This document shows positions 1 through 12,200 of a DNA stretch of 64,000 nucleotides, piece after piece; the first letter of the stretch is position 1, and the number at the start of each line of letters is the position of its first letter. Origin of the DNA: Melanocharis versteri (lineage: Eukaryota; Chordata; Aves; Passeriformes; Melanocharitidae); contig VZTG01001876.1 of the NCBI GenBank assembly GCA_013397845.1, positions 135,267 through 199,266 on the forward strand, in the 5' to 3' direction. Both the position numbers and the translations under genes were made by a program. The notes under the pieces are model-generated. The model did no database searches, was not told where the DNA came from, and saw only the letters and a list, made by a program, of their open reading frames with translations.

Positions 1-3000
1 GACTAAAACAAGCAGGAGAAATTAAAAAGGTAACATGGAGCAAATGTCCTATGGCAACAAATGGAAACCAGTGGGAAAAAATGGTAAATAATTTTTCATC
101 TGGTGAATTTTACCAATGGAATATCCATAAACAAAAGGCAGTTTCCTCAAGCAATCTCCTCCTGTTTATTCAGAAGACATTCTGAAGAAGATAAATTTCA
201 CTATTTCAAATGGCCAGATATGGCTTGTTACAGTATTTGATACCCAATGCTCTAAATTGGAGCTGTATCTCCTAGTTCTCCTCCTTCAGAGGATCTCAGT
301 TCTGCCTTTTCCTGAGCAAGTATATATCAAAGGCAAAAGCACTTTGCATTTCAGATTTTGATTATTTTCATACATGGCTTTTAAAGACTTACACATTTAT
401 TTCTATGTAGAAAAATAGCATAAAATCTCTGACGCTCATAGGATATGGAAAAAGAACCACTGAAGGGAATTCATGTAAAAGGAGTGAATTGTCACCAGAG
501 ATTTAAAATAAAAGCAGATAGGCTGGAGAAGGTGTGAGCATGTCTTAAACAACAAGTTTCCCATGAGGTCTGGTAATAAAATAGGAAGAGCACACACTGA
601 AGAATAATTTCCTCTGAGCCATTCTTAATATGTTTATCCATTTTTCTTACTTATCATGCCAATAAGAAATGTATAACTCTAAGTTAATTACTGGGTTAAG
701 TGTGGACCAACCAGATACAGTGATGTGCAAGTTAGGTAAGTCAATTTACCACCTGCTTTGAATCAAAACTTCTGTATGGATCCATTTTGGGTGTACGAGG
801 AGAATTTTGATCTATATTTTGAATGTTCTGTTTTTTACCTGGTGCTGTTTCTGTGCAATTTTCATAATTCCATGTCAGAGTTTTTCAGCTGGATGGTTTT
901 TGCAGCAGCTCCCAGCCATGTGCTGAAAATTTGCACATCCATTTCTCTGGTTAAAAGTTTTGTTTTTCCAGAAAGGAAACAGTGAATGGTTTACACATTG
1001 TGACTTTTTTTCTTCTGGTAAAAAAAGCAAACAGAACAACAGCAACAACAACCAAGGACCACATAAAAAGTTGTATGTCTTATGTTCACTATTCCTCCAA
1101 TGCAAAGCTGTGGGAAGAAGAAAGATAAACTGATGCTATGATTATTCCTTCCCACCAAGATTAGGGGAAGCAAGAATGATTTACTTTGATGTATTGTATT
1201 CTTTCTTGCTATGTGAGATTCTGTAGAGGTTGACAATATAATGGCTTAAAAGACCCTTTATGATGTAAATCTGGATATTTGAGTCCTAACTGAACTTGGT
1301 GAGACTTTGTGTACTATCCACACAATGAGATGGATTTTTAAAGACTTGGAGTGAAGTGCTCTGTGTTTTCCCAAACTCAGAGACTTTTCATATAAGCACA
1401 GACAAATAACCACACAGCTGCCTATTCTACACTAGCAAATGGAATATATATCACCTATTTTTAAGGGGTGAGAAGAAGAGTACATCTTCAGGAGCAGCCT
1501 CTGCAAATTCAGTTAAATGTGAATTGCATGTAAAAAGTATTACAAAAGGCACTGGAACTTTCTTTCTGATTGTTGCATGCAATGGTCAGCTGTCAATGTG
1601 TGAAAAAGTACCAATTTTTAAACTATGTGTTCAAATGTAAGGTCCAAATATCAAAGCATTATAATGTAGCTTGAGAGGAGCAGCATAAAATATTCATCTT
1701 TCGACTTCCTTGGAATTGCACACGAATGCTGGAGAGCATCATTCTACCCTGCCTCCTCAGGCTTTATTTTGTTTGATCATTTCTGAGGGGAAAAAAAATA
1801 GCTTAAGCGAAAGATTCCATGAAATTTCATGTTCACGGTCGTTGCATATAAATTGATTAAGTTTGCAGGCAAATTGGGATCGTAATTAGCTATGGTAAAA
1901 TGGAGAAAACAGACAAGTAAAACCCAGCCCTACCTTGTCTTGGATGGCAATCTTGTAAAAACAAGTCATGGCAGAAATGTGGGATTGTGTGAGCTGCAAA
2001 GTAACCTGAAAAGCTGTCTACACTCTGAGGGCGGGGGAAAGGGGTTGGTACACTGAGGGAGCAGTGGTGAAGTCCCCAGGTGTGGATGACTTTTTGCATC
2101 CTCTTGAGGTAAAGCCATCAGCATGGATTAGCTTGTTCTGGAGTGATAACTGGTGAGATAAAAGGACTGAGCAGAAGGATGTGGCGGTGCCTGTCTGAGG
2201 GGACAGGAGTGGAAGTGTATCTGGTAATGCAATGACTGGGATACATGGGAAACTTAATCGGTGTGGAGCTGTGGATGAAGTGCAGCTGTTTCTGTGGTGC
2301 TGTGGTAGAGTAGCACTAGCTCGTAGTTCCTATGGTACTGTGTTTGTATGTCTGGTTGTAGTGAGTTTGTGTCTGTTCTGTGGTGTCAGTAGGTTGTGTG
2401 GTGGCCGTCATATTCGGGGTGTTTTCCGTTCCTCGTGTAGCATTCCTTAACAAGAGCAAAGGAAACAAAGAATGGAATATTACAGGTTATCAACTGTTGT
2501 GTCCATTTTGTTTACGAAACAAAGCAAAACCACAGTTGTGCCACAGACTACACCCTGCTGATTGTGTGATAGGGGACTGATTTCCACATAAAAACATCCA
2601 GACATCCTTCAGTGCAGTAGCAGGTACCTGAACTGCATACAAAATATTACATGATACATTTCTAAATGTTATTCATTCACGATTGTAACAGATTGTTTAG
2701 CAGCAACCTATTAGGCATTTAGGCAGCTTCACCTCCCATGATTTGAGCAGCACAAATATCCCAACACTTCTGTTAGAAATGACATTATATATTATTATAG
2801 ACTATGAAGAGTTCTCAGATTGCATTGGAAGGGAAAAGGTGTGCAGCTCTGCATTCATGCACGAGCTGCTTTTCAACTTTGCCTTAATTTACTTCAGCAC
2901 TTACAATAATGTATTGTCCTTAAAGAGGCAAAGCAGTTGTGACGTGATTTTGACTTAGTGTGCATGTAATACTGCATCTGCCTTTATGATATATTTAATT

Positions 3001-4277
3001 TCTTTTCAGTTATTCCAACAGTTGCCACATAATCATGGCACCCAAGTTTCCTGAAACTTGGCTTTGCATGGGCTACACATTTATTAAAAATTTAGATGAG
3101 TTAGTAAGTTTTAATTAATTAAGGGAAGGAGCAGACTTTTTTTTTAAATTATACATTAATGAACTGATACATTGGTTCTTATTTGCCATATTCCTAAGGA
3201 AGCCTGATCAGAATAAAATAATGCAGAAATTCCTGATGAAAGTAATTTTTCCTTTATTGCATGAGATAATTAAGTTAACGATTTACAAATGATTGTGCAA
3301 AACTGACAAATCCCATCACAAGCAGTTCTTCTCAAATTACTCGTGAGACCAAATTTTGACCTTACGCGCTACAAAATGTCTGCAGACCCATTACAGAGAC
3401 AGATGAAATTGATAAGGCGGATAATGTTCTCTCAGTCACTTTATGTGTACCTTTCAGAGGGATGGAAGTGTCTCTTCCTCAGGTACAAAACAGACATGCA
3501 CAAGTCAATAAATGACTCAAGTAAAGAAGGAGCTGATAGGGCCCAGAAAGAATATGTAACTTTCAGGAGTAAAGTTGATGGGATGCCAAACTTAATGAGA
3601 ACATAAAATTGAAAGTACTCAGATTAAAACAGTATTGGACCTGAAAGGGGGGGATATTTAATATTTCGGTCAGATCTCAGGCTCACACAGCTTGTCACTG
3701 TGACATTTTTGTAGTAATTATTTTGAGTAGAAATTGCAGATGTAAGTTGACTTGTGCAAAGAGCTGTCTTTTATCTGAAGGAGGGGACCTTAAGTATACT
3801 TAGTTGTTTCAATAAATGCTGTCCCATTAACTGCCCTATCAAAACTATTGCAAATTAATAAATAATTAGGTTCAATATGCATGCATTAGATTCATCTTGT
3901 GCAGAGATGTTAAAATTTTACAGCTTTGATTATGGTGAAGAAATGCATCACCAAATATGTAATCCTGCAAACAGGAGTCTCAGCTATTTGCGTGCAAACC
4001 CAGAGCAGAGGCCTGAAGGGAATATGTAACATTAGCATCCCAGCTTTAGTTTTCAGAAGAAGCCACACAGGAAATTCCCACACAGATTTGGGACATTGCT
4101 GTTTATTTGCACACTGTGCTTTGTTTGAACTATTGATAACCGTGAGTTGTGCAGATGTCTGTCCCGCAGTTCTTTTCTTTTTTCCTTTTTTTTTACACCT
4201 CGGAGACACATTTTCTGCTAAACCTATCCCTTTGTCCTGCTGATCAGCTCAGGGATTCCCATGTTTTACCTGTACAG
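1..4277 (+). other. MTCL1: MTCL1 intron (5' part outside window)
   Basis: No exon could be recognised in this 4.3 kb. Open frames are short and have no coiled-coil composition, and no clear interspersed repeat was seen. A strongly G/T-skewed stretch lies at about 2270-2420. The 3' end carries the pyrimidine-rich tract and CAG acceptor of the exon at 4278. Confidence 0.75.
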
Positions 4278-4370
4278 AATGTATCGATACAGGAGCTTCA
4301 GGCTCAGCTTGAGCAGGAGACAAGACTTCACCGAGAGGAGCAAGAAAAGTTTACAGAAAGGATCATCCAG
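4278..4370 (+). CDS. MTCL1: MTCL1 coding exon (window exon 1), coiled coil
   Basis: A 93-nt phase 0-0 exon encoding 31 residues, from NVSIQELQAQL to EKFTERIIQ. It is charged and heptad-like (repeated Leu, Glu, Gln, Arg), as expected for the SOGA/MTCL coiled coil that mediates self-association. The donor is CAG|GTAAAT. The acceptor is TGTACAG at 4277. A second AG (GATACAG, ending at 4292) lies exactly 15 nt downstream, so use of the later site would only drop NVSIQ and keep the frame. The reading frame joins directly to LEEEHMQ of the next exon, which matches the family order. The exon call is firm; the exact 5' boundary is less certain. Confidence 0.88.
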
Positions 4371-7217
4371 GTAAATACAAAACCCACCTGCTGGGAGAGA
4401 CGCATGACCATGATGTGTGACGTGAGCCTTGTTTGTCAGGACTGGAGGAACTTGTGTCCTGATGGCTGTGCCTGTGTGACCTCATCAGAGTAGATGAAGA
4501 ATCTGGAATCTGGGGAAATCTAAACTCAAGCCTATTTTGCCACTGCGAATCTGGCTCCTCTGCTTGGTGGAGAGAAATTTTGTCCTCCCCTCTGCAGGGG
4601 AAATTGTGCTAGAGACATGAAATACTGCGCAGAGAATTCTGTCACCCTTCCACTCTCCGTGAGCTGGGGAAGGGTGTGTTTGATCCCTGGGATTTCAGTT
4701 CGGTTCTGTGCCTTATTCTGACTCCTCCTAGCCCAAAGAAAATCCAGCACTTCTCTGAAGCTGGAGGAGTTGTTACGCACACATAGCTGAGAAACAAATC
4801 AGGACACTCTTGTATTTCTCAGTACTCAGTGCTTCAATCTTCTTATTAATAGCTGGTGAATAAATCATATTTTTTTACATGAGCTCCCCCTGCTCTTTTG
4901 AAGGCTGGAATGGATTAGTCAATCGTTTCGTGATCTCTAGCGCCTAGAGCAAAAAAAATCTGTTGCTAATTTCTGCAGGCTGTTTGGCTCATAACTGAAG
5001 TTTTCTTTTAAAATTTACTTCATAGACTAAATTCAGCATAATTGTTGCCTACTGTAAAGAATTTTTCCTTGTGCCAACTAATATCTTTATGCCCAAGTGG
5101 TATCTCTCTGTTTTTTCATAACAGACTTTAATTTTCAGTTGATCTCCACAGGAGCTTTCCACTGGAGCTTTTGAAGGCAACCAGTCAATTGATTTCCTTC
5201 CTTGTTGCCTCGGCTGTGAAAGCTTTTTGGAAGCTATGCCTGCCTCTTAAAGTTTTTTTTCTTTTGCAATTGCTATCCATTGAAAAAGCATAATACTCTA
5301 TGAATCTACCTCCACTAGGGTCTTCTACAGAATTCATGATCACGGGGGCTTGAAATATAACAGCTTGTAAAAACAATGAAAAATGCGCCAAAATCAAGGC
5401 TATCTGTTCAAGTTGACAGCCAGCAGAAATAAAAGAATAAAAGCATCTTCTGGATTCTTCTTTTTTTTTTTCCAGATTATGCCCATCCTGTTGATAATGT
5501 TCCTTTTTTTATCACCTTCCAGGATTTCTGGTGGAAATTACTCAGATTTTTGCTGTATTTAACCATAATTTCATTTGGTGGAAGAATCATCATCAACATC
5601 AAATCTACTTCTTTCTTCCTGTAAAAATTGAATTTAAAATCAGCCCTTCTTTTACTATCTCATTTTTAGGAGTGTTTAATGACATCAAACTGATGTGTGC
5701 TAGCAGTGTACAATCTCCATGAGTGTTATTAGGAGTTGCATGTATGTTTTTTTGGGCCATTATGGCTAATTTTGTTCCAGACTACTTTTAAGCTTCATTT
5801 TAAACACCTTTAAACTAGCCACTACTGTAAATAATTTCAATTTAATTGGGAACTTTTAAAGACATGGTAGCATAGATGCTAAAAAATTTTCATTATGCCG
5901 AAGCACATCATTTAGATGGCAGGCAAGTCCTTAGTAAACTATCTCGTATGGACTGGTAGCCTGTTTCAGAAGCATCTGAATGTTGCCATGAAAATCAAAC
6001 ATATATTTCTTAGCAGTATTTATTGCTAGGGAGTCCTAGTCCCTGAAATATTCTTTATTCTTATGTGAACATTGTTTGTTGCAGGGCATGTTCCGATGGT
6101 TTGGATTGTTGTGGTCATAAGTGTACTGTGGCTTTCATAGATTTCATCTGTGGAGCTGGTCAGGAAAAGGAGAGGCTTTGTTGTTCTGCAGAACGGAAAA
6201 CAGAAACTGGCACCTGTAAACAGTGACTCTGTACTCATTTTCCATCTGCACTTTCTTCATCAGTGAAGAAGACACAGTTTGGTTGAAGTGGAAACACTTT
6301 CTCATCCATGCACAATATGAGATGTTGTACAACTAACTCGTGCAAGTGCTGTTGGGTGCAGGTCATGCCACAGTTTGATTTTTATATATTGAAGAAGAGG
6401 TCACATCTAAAGAATGATGTTTCAGGTGGCCTTGCATTGAAACAGGTGTAATTATACGTGTCCTCTAAAGAATGAGCTTTTCCTGGTGTTTTTAGTATTA
6501 AGGCTGAGACGTGTTGAATGCTGAGTTGCAATCTGTTCCTGTCTCTTCAGTTCCTGCTTGTGTCCCAGATACAGTCATGCCAGAATGAGAGACTGTTTAC
6601 TGTGGTATCGTTCAGATGCCTTCAAGTATGAACTGCGAGAAGTGAGGGACCAGTAGTTGTATTTGAGGTACTGGAGGTGGTTTCTTCAGAAGTGCTGCCC
6701 TTCTAGAGGCAGAGAGAGATGTAGCCACTGTGGAAGGGTTGAGTCTGTGGCTGTGGAGGGAAGTCACAAGGAAAATATTCCAGGTTGTCTGAAGGGCAGC
6801 TGTGGTCCCACCTTGTACAAATGGCTGCAAATGCATTTAGTAGGTGTGATATGTGCAGCAGTGTGGGCTGGCGGCTGTGCTGAGAACCTACTGCAGAGAT
6901 GCAATCAGGAGAGGGAGGAAAATATGAGTGGTGTAAAATGTTTAAACAGAATCCGAGCTCTTGTGCATCGCTGAAGTAAATAACCGCTTCTGCAGCAGGT
7001 TACTTTCATATGGTTATCTAAGCAAAGCTTATCATCGGCTATCCTCTAATTTTCCCAGCAGTCGTAACTGCTGAGGAATTTATTGAGCCAAATTCAATAG
7101 CTCCTCACTGCTGGTGAAAATTAGAGATTTCAGTTTGTCTCACCCAATGAATTACAAGTCCTGGAGACTGCCTCAGGGCACCACCCCTTTGACATGTTGC
7201 CTGTTATTCCATTAAAG
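4371..7217 (+). other. MTCL1: MTCL1 intron 1 (2.85 kb)
   Basis: GT-AG intron starting GTAAAT. It contains a long imperfect hairpin at 7044-7126 close to the acceptor, and a small CTCTAG-cgc-CTAGAG palindrome at 4935-4949. No coding segment or CR1 copy was recognised. Confidence 0.8.
7044..7126 (+). other. Long imperfect inverted repeat / hairpin in intron
   Basis: The left arm CTCTAATTTTCCCAGCAGT and the right arm ACTGCTGGTGAAAATTAGAG are reverse complements apart from one bulged base, giving 19 pairs. Inside, GAGGA/TCCTC and TATTGA/TCAATA extend the stem. A competing stem CAGCAGT-cgta-ACTGCTG lies inside the left arm. The whole is 83 nt and ends 91 nt before the next exon. It could be a remnant of a small DNA element, a structured splicing element or a microRNA-like precursor; no family was recognised. 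Confidence 0.7.
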
Positions 7218-7448
7218 CTGGAGGAGGAGCATATGCAGACCCTGCGGAGGAAAGACTTGGAAGTGCAGAGCTTGACTTTGCAGAACAAACTGGAAGAGAA
7301 GACCTGGAGTCAGGAGAAAAATCTGCTGCAGCAAGAACTCAGGCATTTCAAGCAGGACACCTTTCTCCTGTATGTCAAACTGAAGTGGCTGCTGAAACAC
7401 TGGCGGCAAGGCAAGCGAATGGAGGAGGAAGGAGAGGACACATTAGAG
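7218..7448 (+). CDS. MTCL1: MTCL1 coding exon (window exon 2), SOGA-family coiled coil
   Basis: A 231-nt phase 0-0 exon encoding 77 residues. It reads LEEEHMQTLRRKDLEVQ, then SLTLQNKLEEKTWSQEKNLL, then the conserved FLLYVKLKWLLKHWRQGK, ending EEEGEDTLE. The heptad-rich first 50 residues are coiled coil. The hydrophobic/aromatic block VKLKWLLKHW is a hallmark of the SOGA/MTCL family (Pfam SOGA/DUF3166, from memory). The acceptor is the non-CAG TTAAAG after a pyrimidine-poor stretch; the donor is GAG|GTAACT. An apparent ATG 24 nt upstream is intronic. This is one of the best conserved stretches in the family. Confidence 0.95.
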
Positions 7449-9014
7449 GTAACTGTCCCACCCTAATAACCCAGACGAGTACTGGGATGTCCCTTCTTTA
7501 GGTGCAGACTTGAAATATGATGTGGCATCAGCAGCTTTAAAACTGCACATATGTTGAAAGGGGATTCAAATTAAACATGAAAGCTTAAATTGGCTTGTGC
7601 TGAAGTATATTCTGCGTGATATGTTACAGATCACCCATCTTTAAATCGAAACCCTTAACTAGTACAAACAGCTGGTCCTGAAAAACCCTCATAGTAAATG
7701 AAAGATTAATTAAGTCTCAAAGATATGACCCCTGAGTAATTTTTTGAAAGAGAAAAAGTACATTAGCTAGGTGAGGGAGTCAAATCTGTTTAGATGGATC
7801 AAGTGTTGTTGTTTTATCCATCCTGTGCACAGTGTGTTCCTTACAAAGCCCTCAGCAATACAGATGGAGGGAAGCTCTGTTTCTATGTTGGCAGGAGAAT
7901 TATACAGCTTCTTGTGGGAACTTGCAGTGATTCATCCTTATTTGTTCCCCTTCTCCACACACACGTCTGTCGCCGTCAGCAGCAGTACACCAGTCGTCAT
8001 CGTGGTGCTTTTCCAAGTAGAGGCTAAATCAAGATCAGGAATTTCAGAAGTACATAACAACCTGGAATCCCCAAGCTGACACATCTCAGCAGGGGTGTGG
8101 TTGCCAGCCAACATGCACTGTGAAGGAAGTGTTGAGTTGCACACCCAGAATTACCATTTGTTTCTTAGCTAAAGAAAAAAAAAATAAAGTGTTTTCCCAT
8201 TCTGATATTTTATACTAAATTCTTGAGAACAATAGATTTGTTTTGCAGGTTCATGCAATTCTGAAGCCATTTGGTGAGCAACAAAGTAATTTTTCTCAGT
8301 ATTTCTGATCCTTTTGTGCCTAGTGTTTTTCAAGGTTTGCTGCATTTGGCAGTACAAGTAACCTTTCAGGTCTGGTCGGAGTATGCTTAAGTTGAATACT
8401 CCAATGTTTTGTATTCTAAGATAAAGGGTGGATGAACATCTTTACATTCATCTGCTGTGGTAATGTGAGTCAGAAACAAGAGATGAGTAGCTATTTAGAA
8501 ATTATTTGCTTCTACTTTATTTCAGCAGTGTTAATTTGTTTCTGTGTAAACTAGCTCATCCTCTTATACGAAAAAGCTTTCATTTCTTGACTGTTTGTAT
8601 TTTTTGACTGGATAATTTATTACCAGCCCAGCTCTAGCCGTTATTGGAGTCATGTGTTGCTCATGCTTTACAGAAAATAAAGTGACAGATTTGGATACTT
8701 CCTAATCTCCATTACTTCATCACACAATACACCAGTGTCTTGTACGGTTCTTGATTAATGTGTGATGGATGATATCCATCATGTGACATTACACCCATCT
8801 CAGCTGCACAGATCCCCTGTGCTGCAGGCCTGCACAGTGTTGTGTTCACATATGCAGTATGTCCTACATCACCCAAAGATCAGTTCTGTAGCCTGAGTTG
8901 GAGTCAATACCTGCCACCACAGAGATGCAGTCCCTTCCCTTAGTCCCTCAGTAGATTTCTGGCCCCAGAGGTAAATGGCAAAAGCGTGTTCCTCTGTTCC
9001 CTCTTGCACTCTAG
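7449..9014 (+). other. MTCL1: MTCL1 intron 2 (1.57 kb)
   Basis: GT-AG intron, donor GTAACT, acceptor TTGCACTCTAG. No repeat family or coding exon was recognised in it. Confidence 0.8.
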
Positions 9015-9203
9015 GTCGAGCACCCTGAGGCCTTCCCAGACTTCAGCATTCAGCCTGAGCAGAAGGCGAACGATGCCGAGCGAGAGGAGGAGGAAGAGGA
9101 TGTGGTGTTTGCACTGACAGATTTCTCCCAGCGCCCCACCACCGAGAGCACTGATCATGGACCACAGCTGCAGACTGCAGAACTACTGCAGCAGCAGAAG
9201 CAG
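9015..9203 (+). CDS. MTCL1: MTCL1 coding exon (window exon 3), acidic linker
   Basis: A 189-nt phase 0-0 exon encoding 63 residues. It starts VEHPEAFPDFSIQPEQK, contains the acidic run AEREEEEEDVVFALTDF and ends in a Gln-rich stretch AELLQQQKQ. It lies between two conserved coiled-coil exons and reads as a flexible acidic spacer. The acceptor TTGCACTCTAG has a good pyrimidine tract; the donor is CAG|GTACCA. Compared with what I remember of human MTCL1, only the EHPE start and the length class are shared, so this linker appears to evolve quickly. Assignment rests on frame, position and splice sites as much as on similarity. Confidence 0.88.
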
Positions 9204-12200
9204 GTACCACACCATTTATATATCTTTCCCTGGGAATGGAAACTGGATTTTCTGGGAGAGTTCTGTGCTGCTGTGTTAAATCACCTAGAATCGTACTTGT
9301 GTAAATACTTCTGGCTACACAGCAATTACAGTGGATTTCATCCATTATAGTTATATTTAAATTTAATCACAAGCCACGTGATTACTGATCTTCTGTTGAC
9401 AGATGCTATCATCGAAAAATCCTATTTCCTCTTGTGGCTGTTTGCCCAGAAACATCTATCAGTATGTGATGGTTTGCAGAATTTACATGCTCCTCTTGTC
9501 TGAGCAGATCTATTGTACTCAACTGTCAAGCTTTTAGCAAGAACATGTGATTTTATTTCCTTTAAATAATTTAAGAAACTAGCATATGTATTTAATGTTT
9601 CCCTTAGAGATGATGGGAAAACAATGTAAAAGTTCCTTCCTGTCACTGGGCTTGTTTTTAAAAGCCCAAAATCAAATCATGCTAACTTTTCCCTGGCATC
9701 TCCTGTACCCTGACTGTGTGTCAGAGCACTGCCATATATCCTAGCTTCTTCCTTTGTACATTTAATATACTAACCATCCTAACAATACAAATAGAAAACA
9801 TTCAAAGGAGACAGATTTTTTATATATTTAAAATGGAAACCATTCATATGAGACCATCCCATTACATGGATTTATTTGCAATCATAAAGAGAATGGAGCA
9901 AGAATTCCATGTGGAAAACAACTTCAAGGGGAAAAAAGCCTTCACTCTTTATGCCTGATATCCCTTCTCTATCTGGGCCCTTGACTTGGGAGCCTGCTCC
10001 ACAGTGACAGCTCCCAAGCAAATATGTACTCCCCGTGATCACAATACTTGGCTGGAGTCACTGCAGGGCCTGGGGATTGTGTCTCTTTGCGTCTGACTTC
10101 TTCACCTTGAATTCCCCAGACTCTCATGATTATGGACAATCTGTTTGCTTACTGCCTATGTGTTGCAGCAGGCAACAGGAAGTCTCTATCCTATAAAAAG
10201 GATATTCTCTAGCTATTATATTTCTGTGAGATGTGCTACCAAGTTGGTATTCATTTGATCAGTTTGGCATTTGGAAAGGTTCTACCTTGCTGGTCACCCA
10301 GACCCATCACTGTCTTCCTCTCAGCAAGCTCTTCTCTGGTAAAAGGCTGTAGAAGACCATGGAAGAGATATTCTTCAACACATCATTTGACTACATTCCA
10401 TCTGTAGACTGATTTATTCTAGAATTAGTAAAATAAATATATACTGAAATGCTGTTTCTGTACAAACTCCATCATGTACTAACTTTCCATAAAGAGTTCT
10501 TAAACTGAAAAAGAACATTCAAACGAATTATGTACTCTTTCAAATAATCATTGCTTAGGCATTAATCTCAATTAAGATGGCAGAAATGGGCAATAAAGTG
10601 ATTATAATTCATTTTTATATACATTACGGAAGTTCCAGCTAATCTTGCTTAAAGAATTGATCCGTAGGAACTGACCACGTATTGGTACTCCCCATTATAA
10701 TAAATAGTGTTTGATATCCAAGTGAACTTGTCAAGATAAAACAGATTCCTTGCTTTCCAGCCAGGAAGAAGTGTTATTTCAATACTGCAAGAATGAATGA
10801 GTTGGCTAAATAGCTCTCATTATAAGCACTATTATTTGTTTTGCCTGCACATGCTGGGGCATCTTCTCACAAGCACTGCTGTGCTGAAAAACACTCTTGA
10901 GTTTTGAGGGGTTTTCTGCAGGTTCCTTAAGCCTGGAAAGCAGGTTCCTATGAAACTGGAAAAAACCCACTGTTTATACAGGGAATTTGGAGTGAGTGGT
11001 GCGGGTGGAAGTCTCCAAGGTTTGCACCTGCCCAGGACTACCCAAATTTGCTGGATCTGCCTGACAAGTTCCAAGGTGAAATGCATCAGCACTTACTTCA
11101 CATCAGGAATGAAACTTTCAGTTAGTCTAGGAGTGGCTGAGATAACTAGGTCAGAAAAAAGAAAGGCTTATGGTAACCTGAGGTTACCCATATTTATTTT
11201 TAACATTTAATGTTAATATTTAATGGCTTGTATTTTCAGCTTGCACTCTTGCTGCTGACTTTCTTACCCTGCCTGGAAAGTGGAATTGTTTTGAGACAAA
11301 TTATATACCCAGAGGCTTTAATTTCAATGTACAACTTTTAATTTTATATTACTATGATTTGAGATACTCAGCTTGGTGGGAAGTACTCCAATCTGGCTTG
11401 TCTGGGATTTTTACACGGCCAGCGTGTGGAGGGATAAAAAGCACGGTAGAGCAGAAAGGGGAGAAAAAAGGTTGGTTGATGAGAGGCAGGGTAGATGGGG
11501 ACTCTGAGAGGGGCCAGTTTGTCTTTCCCTGCATGGCATTGTCCCTTGCCTGGGAGCTGGGGGACACAGCAGAAAGGGTCAGGCACGGTTAAGAGCCAGG
11601 CTGGAAGTTTGATCACGGTCAGGAGATAAACAGGCAAGTTGGCCTGGTGGCACAGCAGAGGAGGGCTTGCTGTAAGTCAGTGTTTCTGTGTGTATGGTAA
11701 GAGATCGGGGGAACAGCCTGTGGATAAAGGAAGAGCTTTGTTTCAGATGAGTATAAAGGGTGAGATGCCTGTTAGATGGTGTAAGATGAGGGAGTAAGGA
11801 GAAAAGAGTTTACACATCTGTGGTCCAGTGGAAAAAGCATTAAAAAACAATACAGTAGTGTTGCTGCTGGGAGGGGTGTCAAGGAAATCCCCAATTAGAT
11901 CTCTTTTCGCTCATACAACGTTTGTTTTCAAAGCTTAGCTAAGAGAAAAGCCCAAAGGAATAGTCATTAAGCCCTGAGTACACTAAAATGAGTTGCACCA
12001 AGATCCAGCTTATCTTTCGCCTAGATCTGTGATTAGACAGAAAAAATACACGGTTCTTGTTTGCTGTTTAGGCTCCTGACCTTGTGTTTTCAATTGACTG
12101 TACTACTAAACTGCTTGTAATACCAGGCTCTGGCTAAAGCCTCCAGTGAAATTCTCAAGTTAAATTCTCAGAGAAAAATGAATTGTGATTGAAAGCAGAA

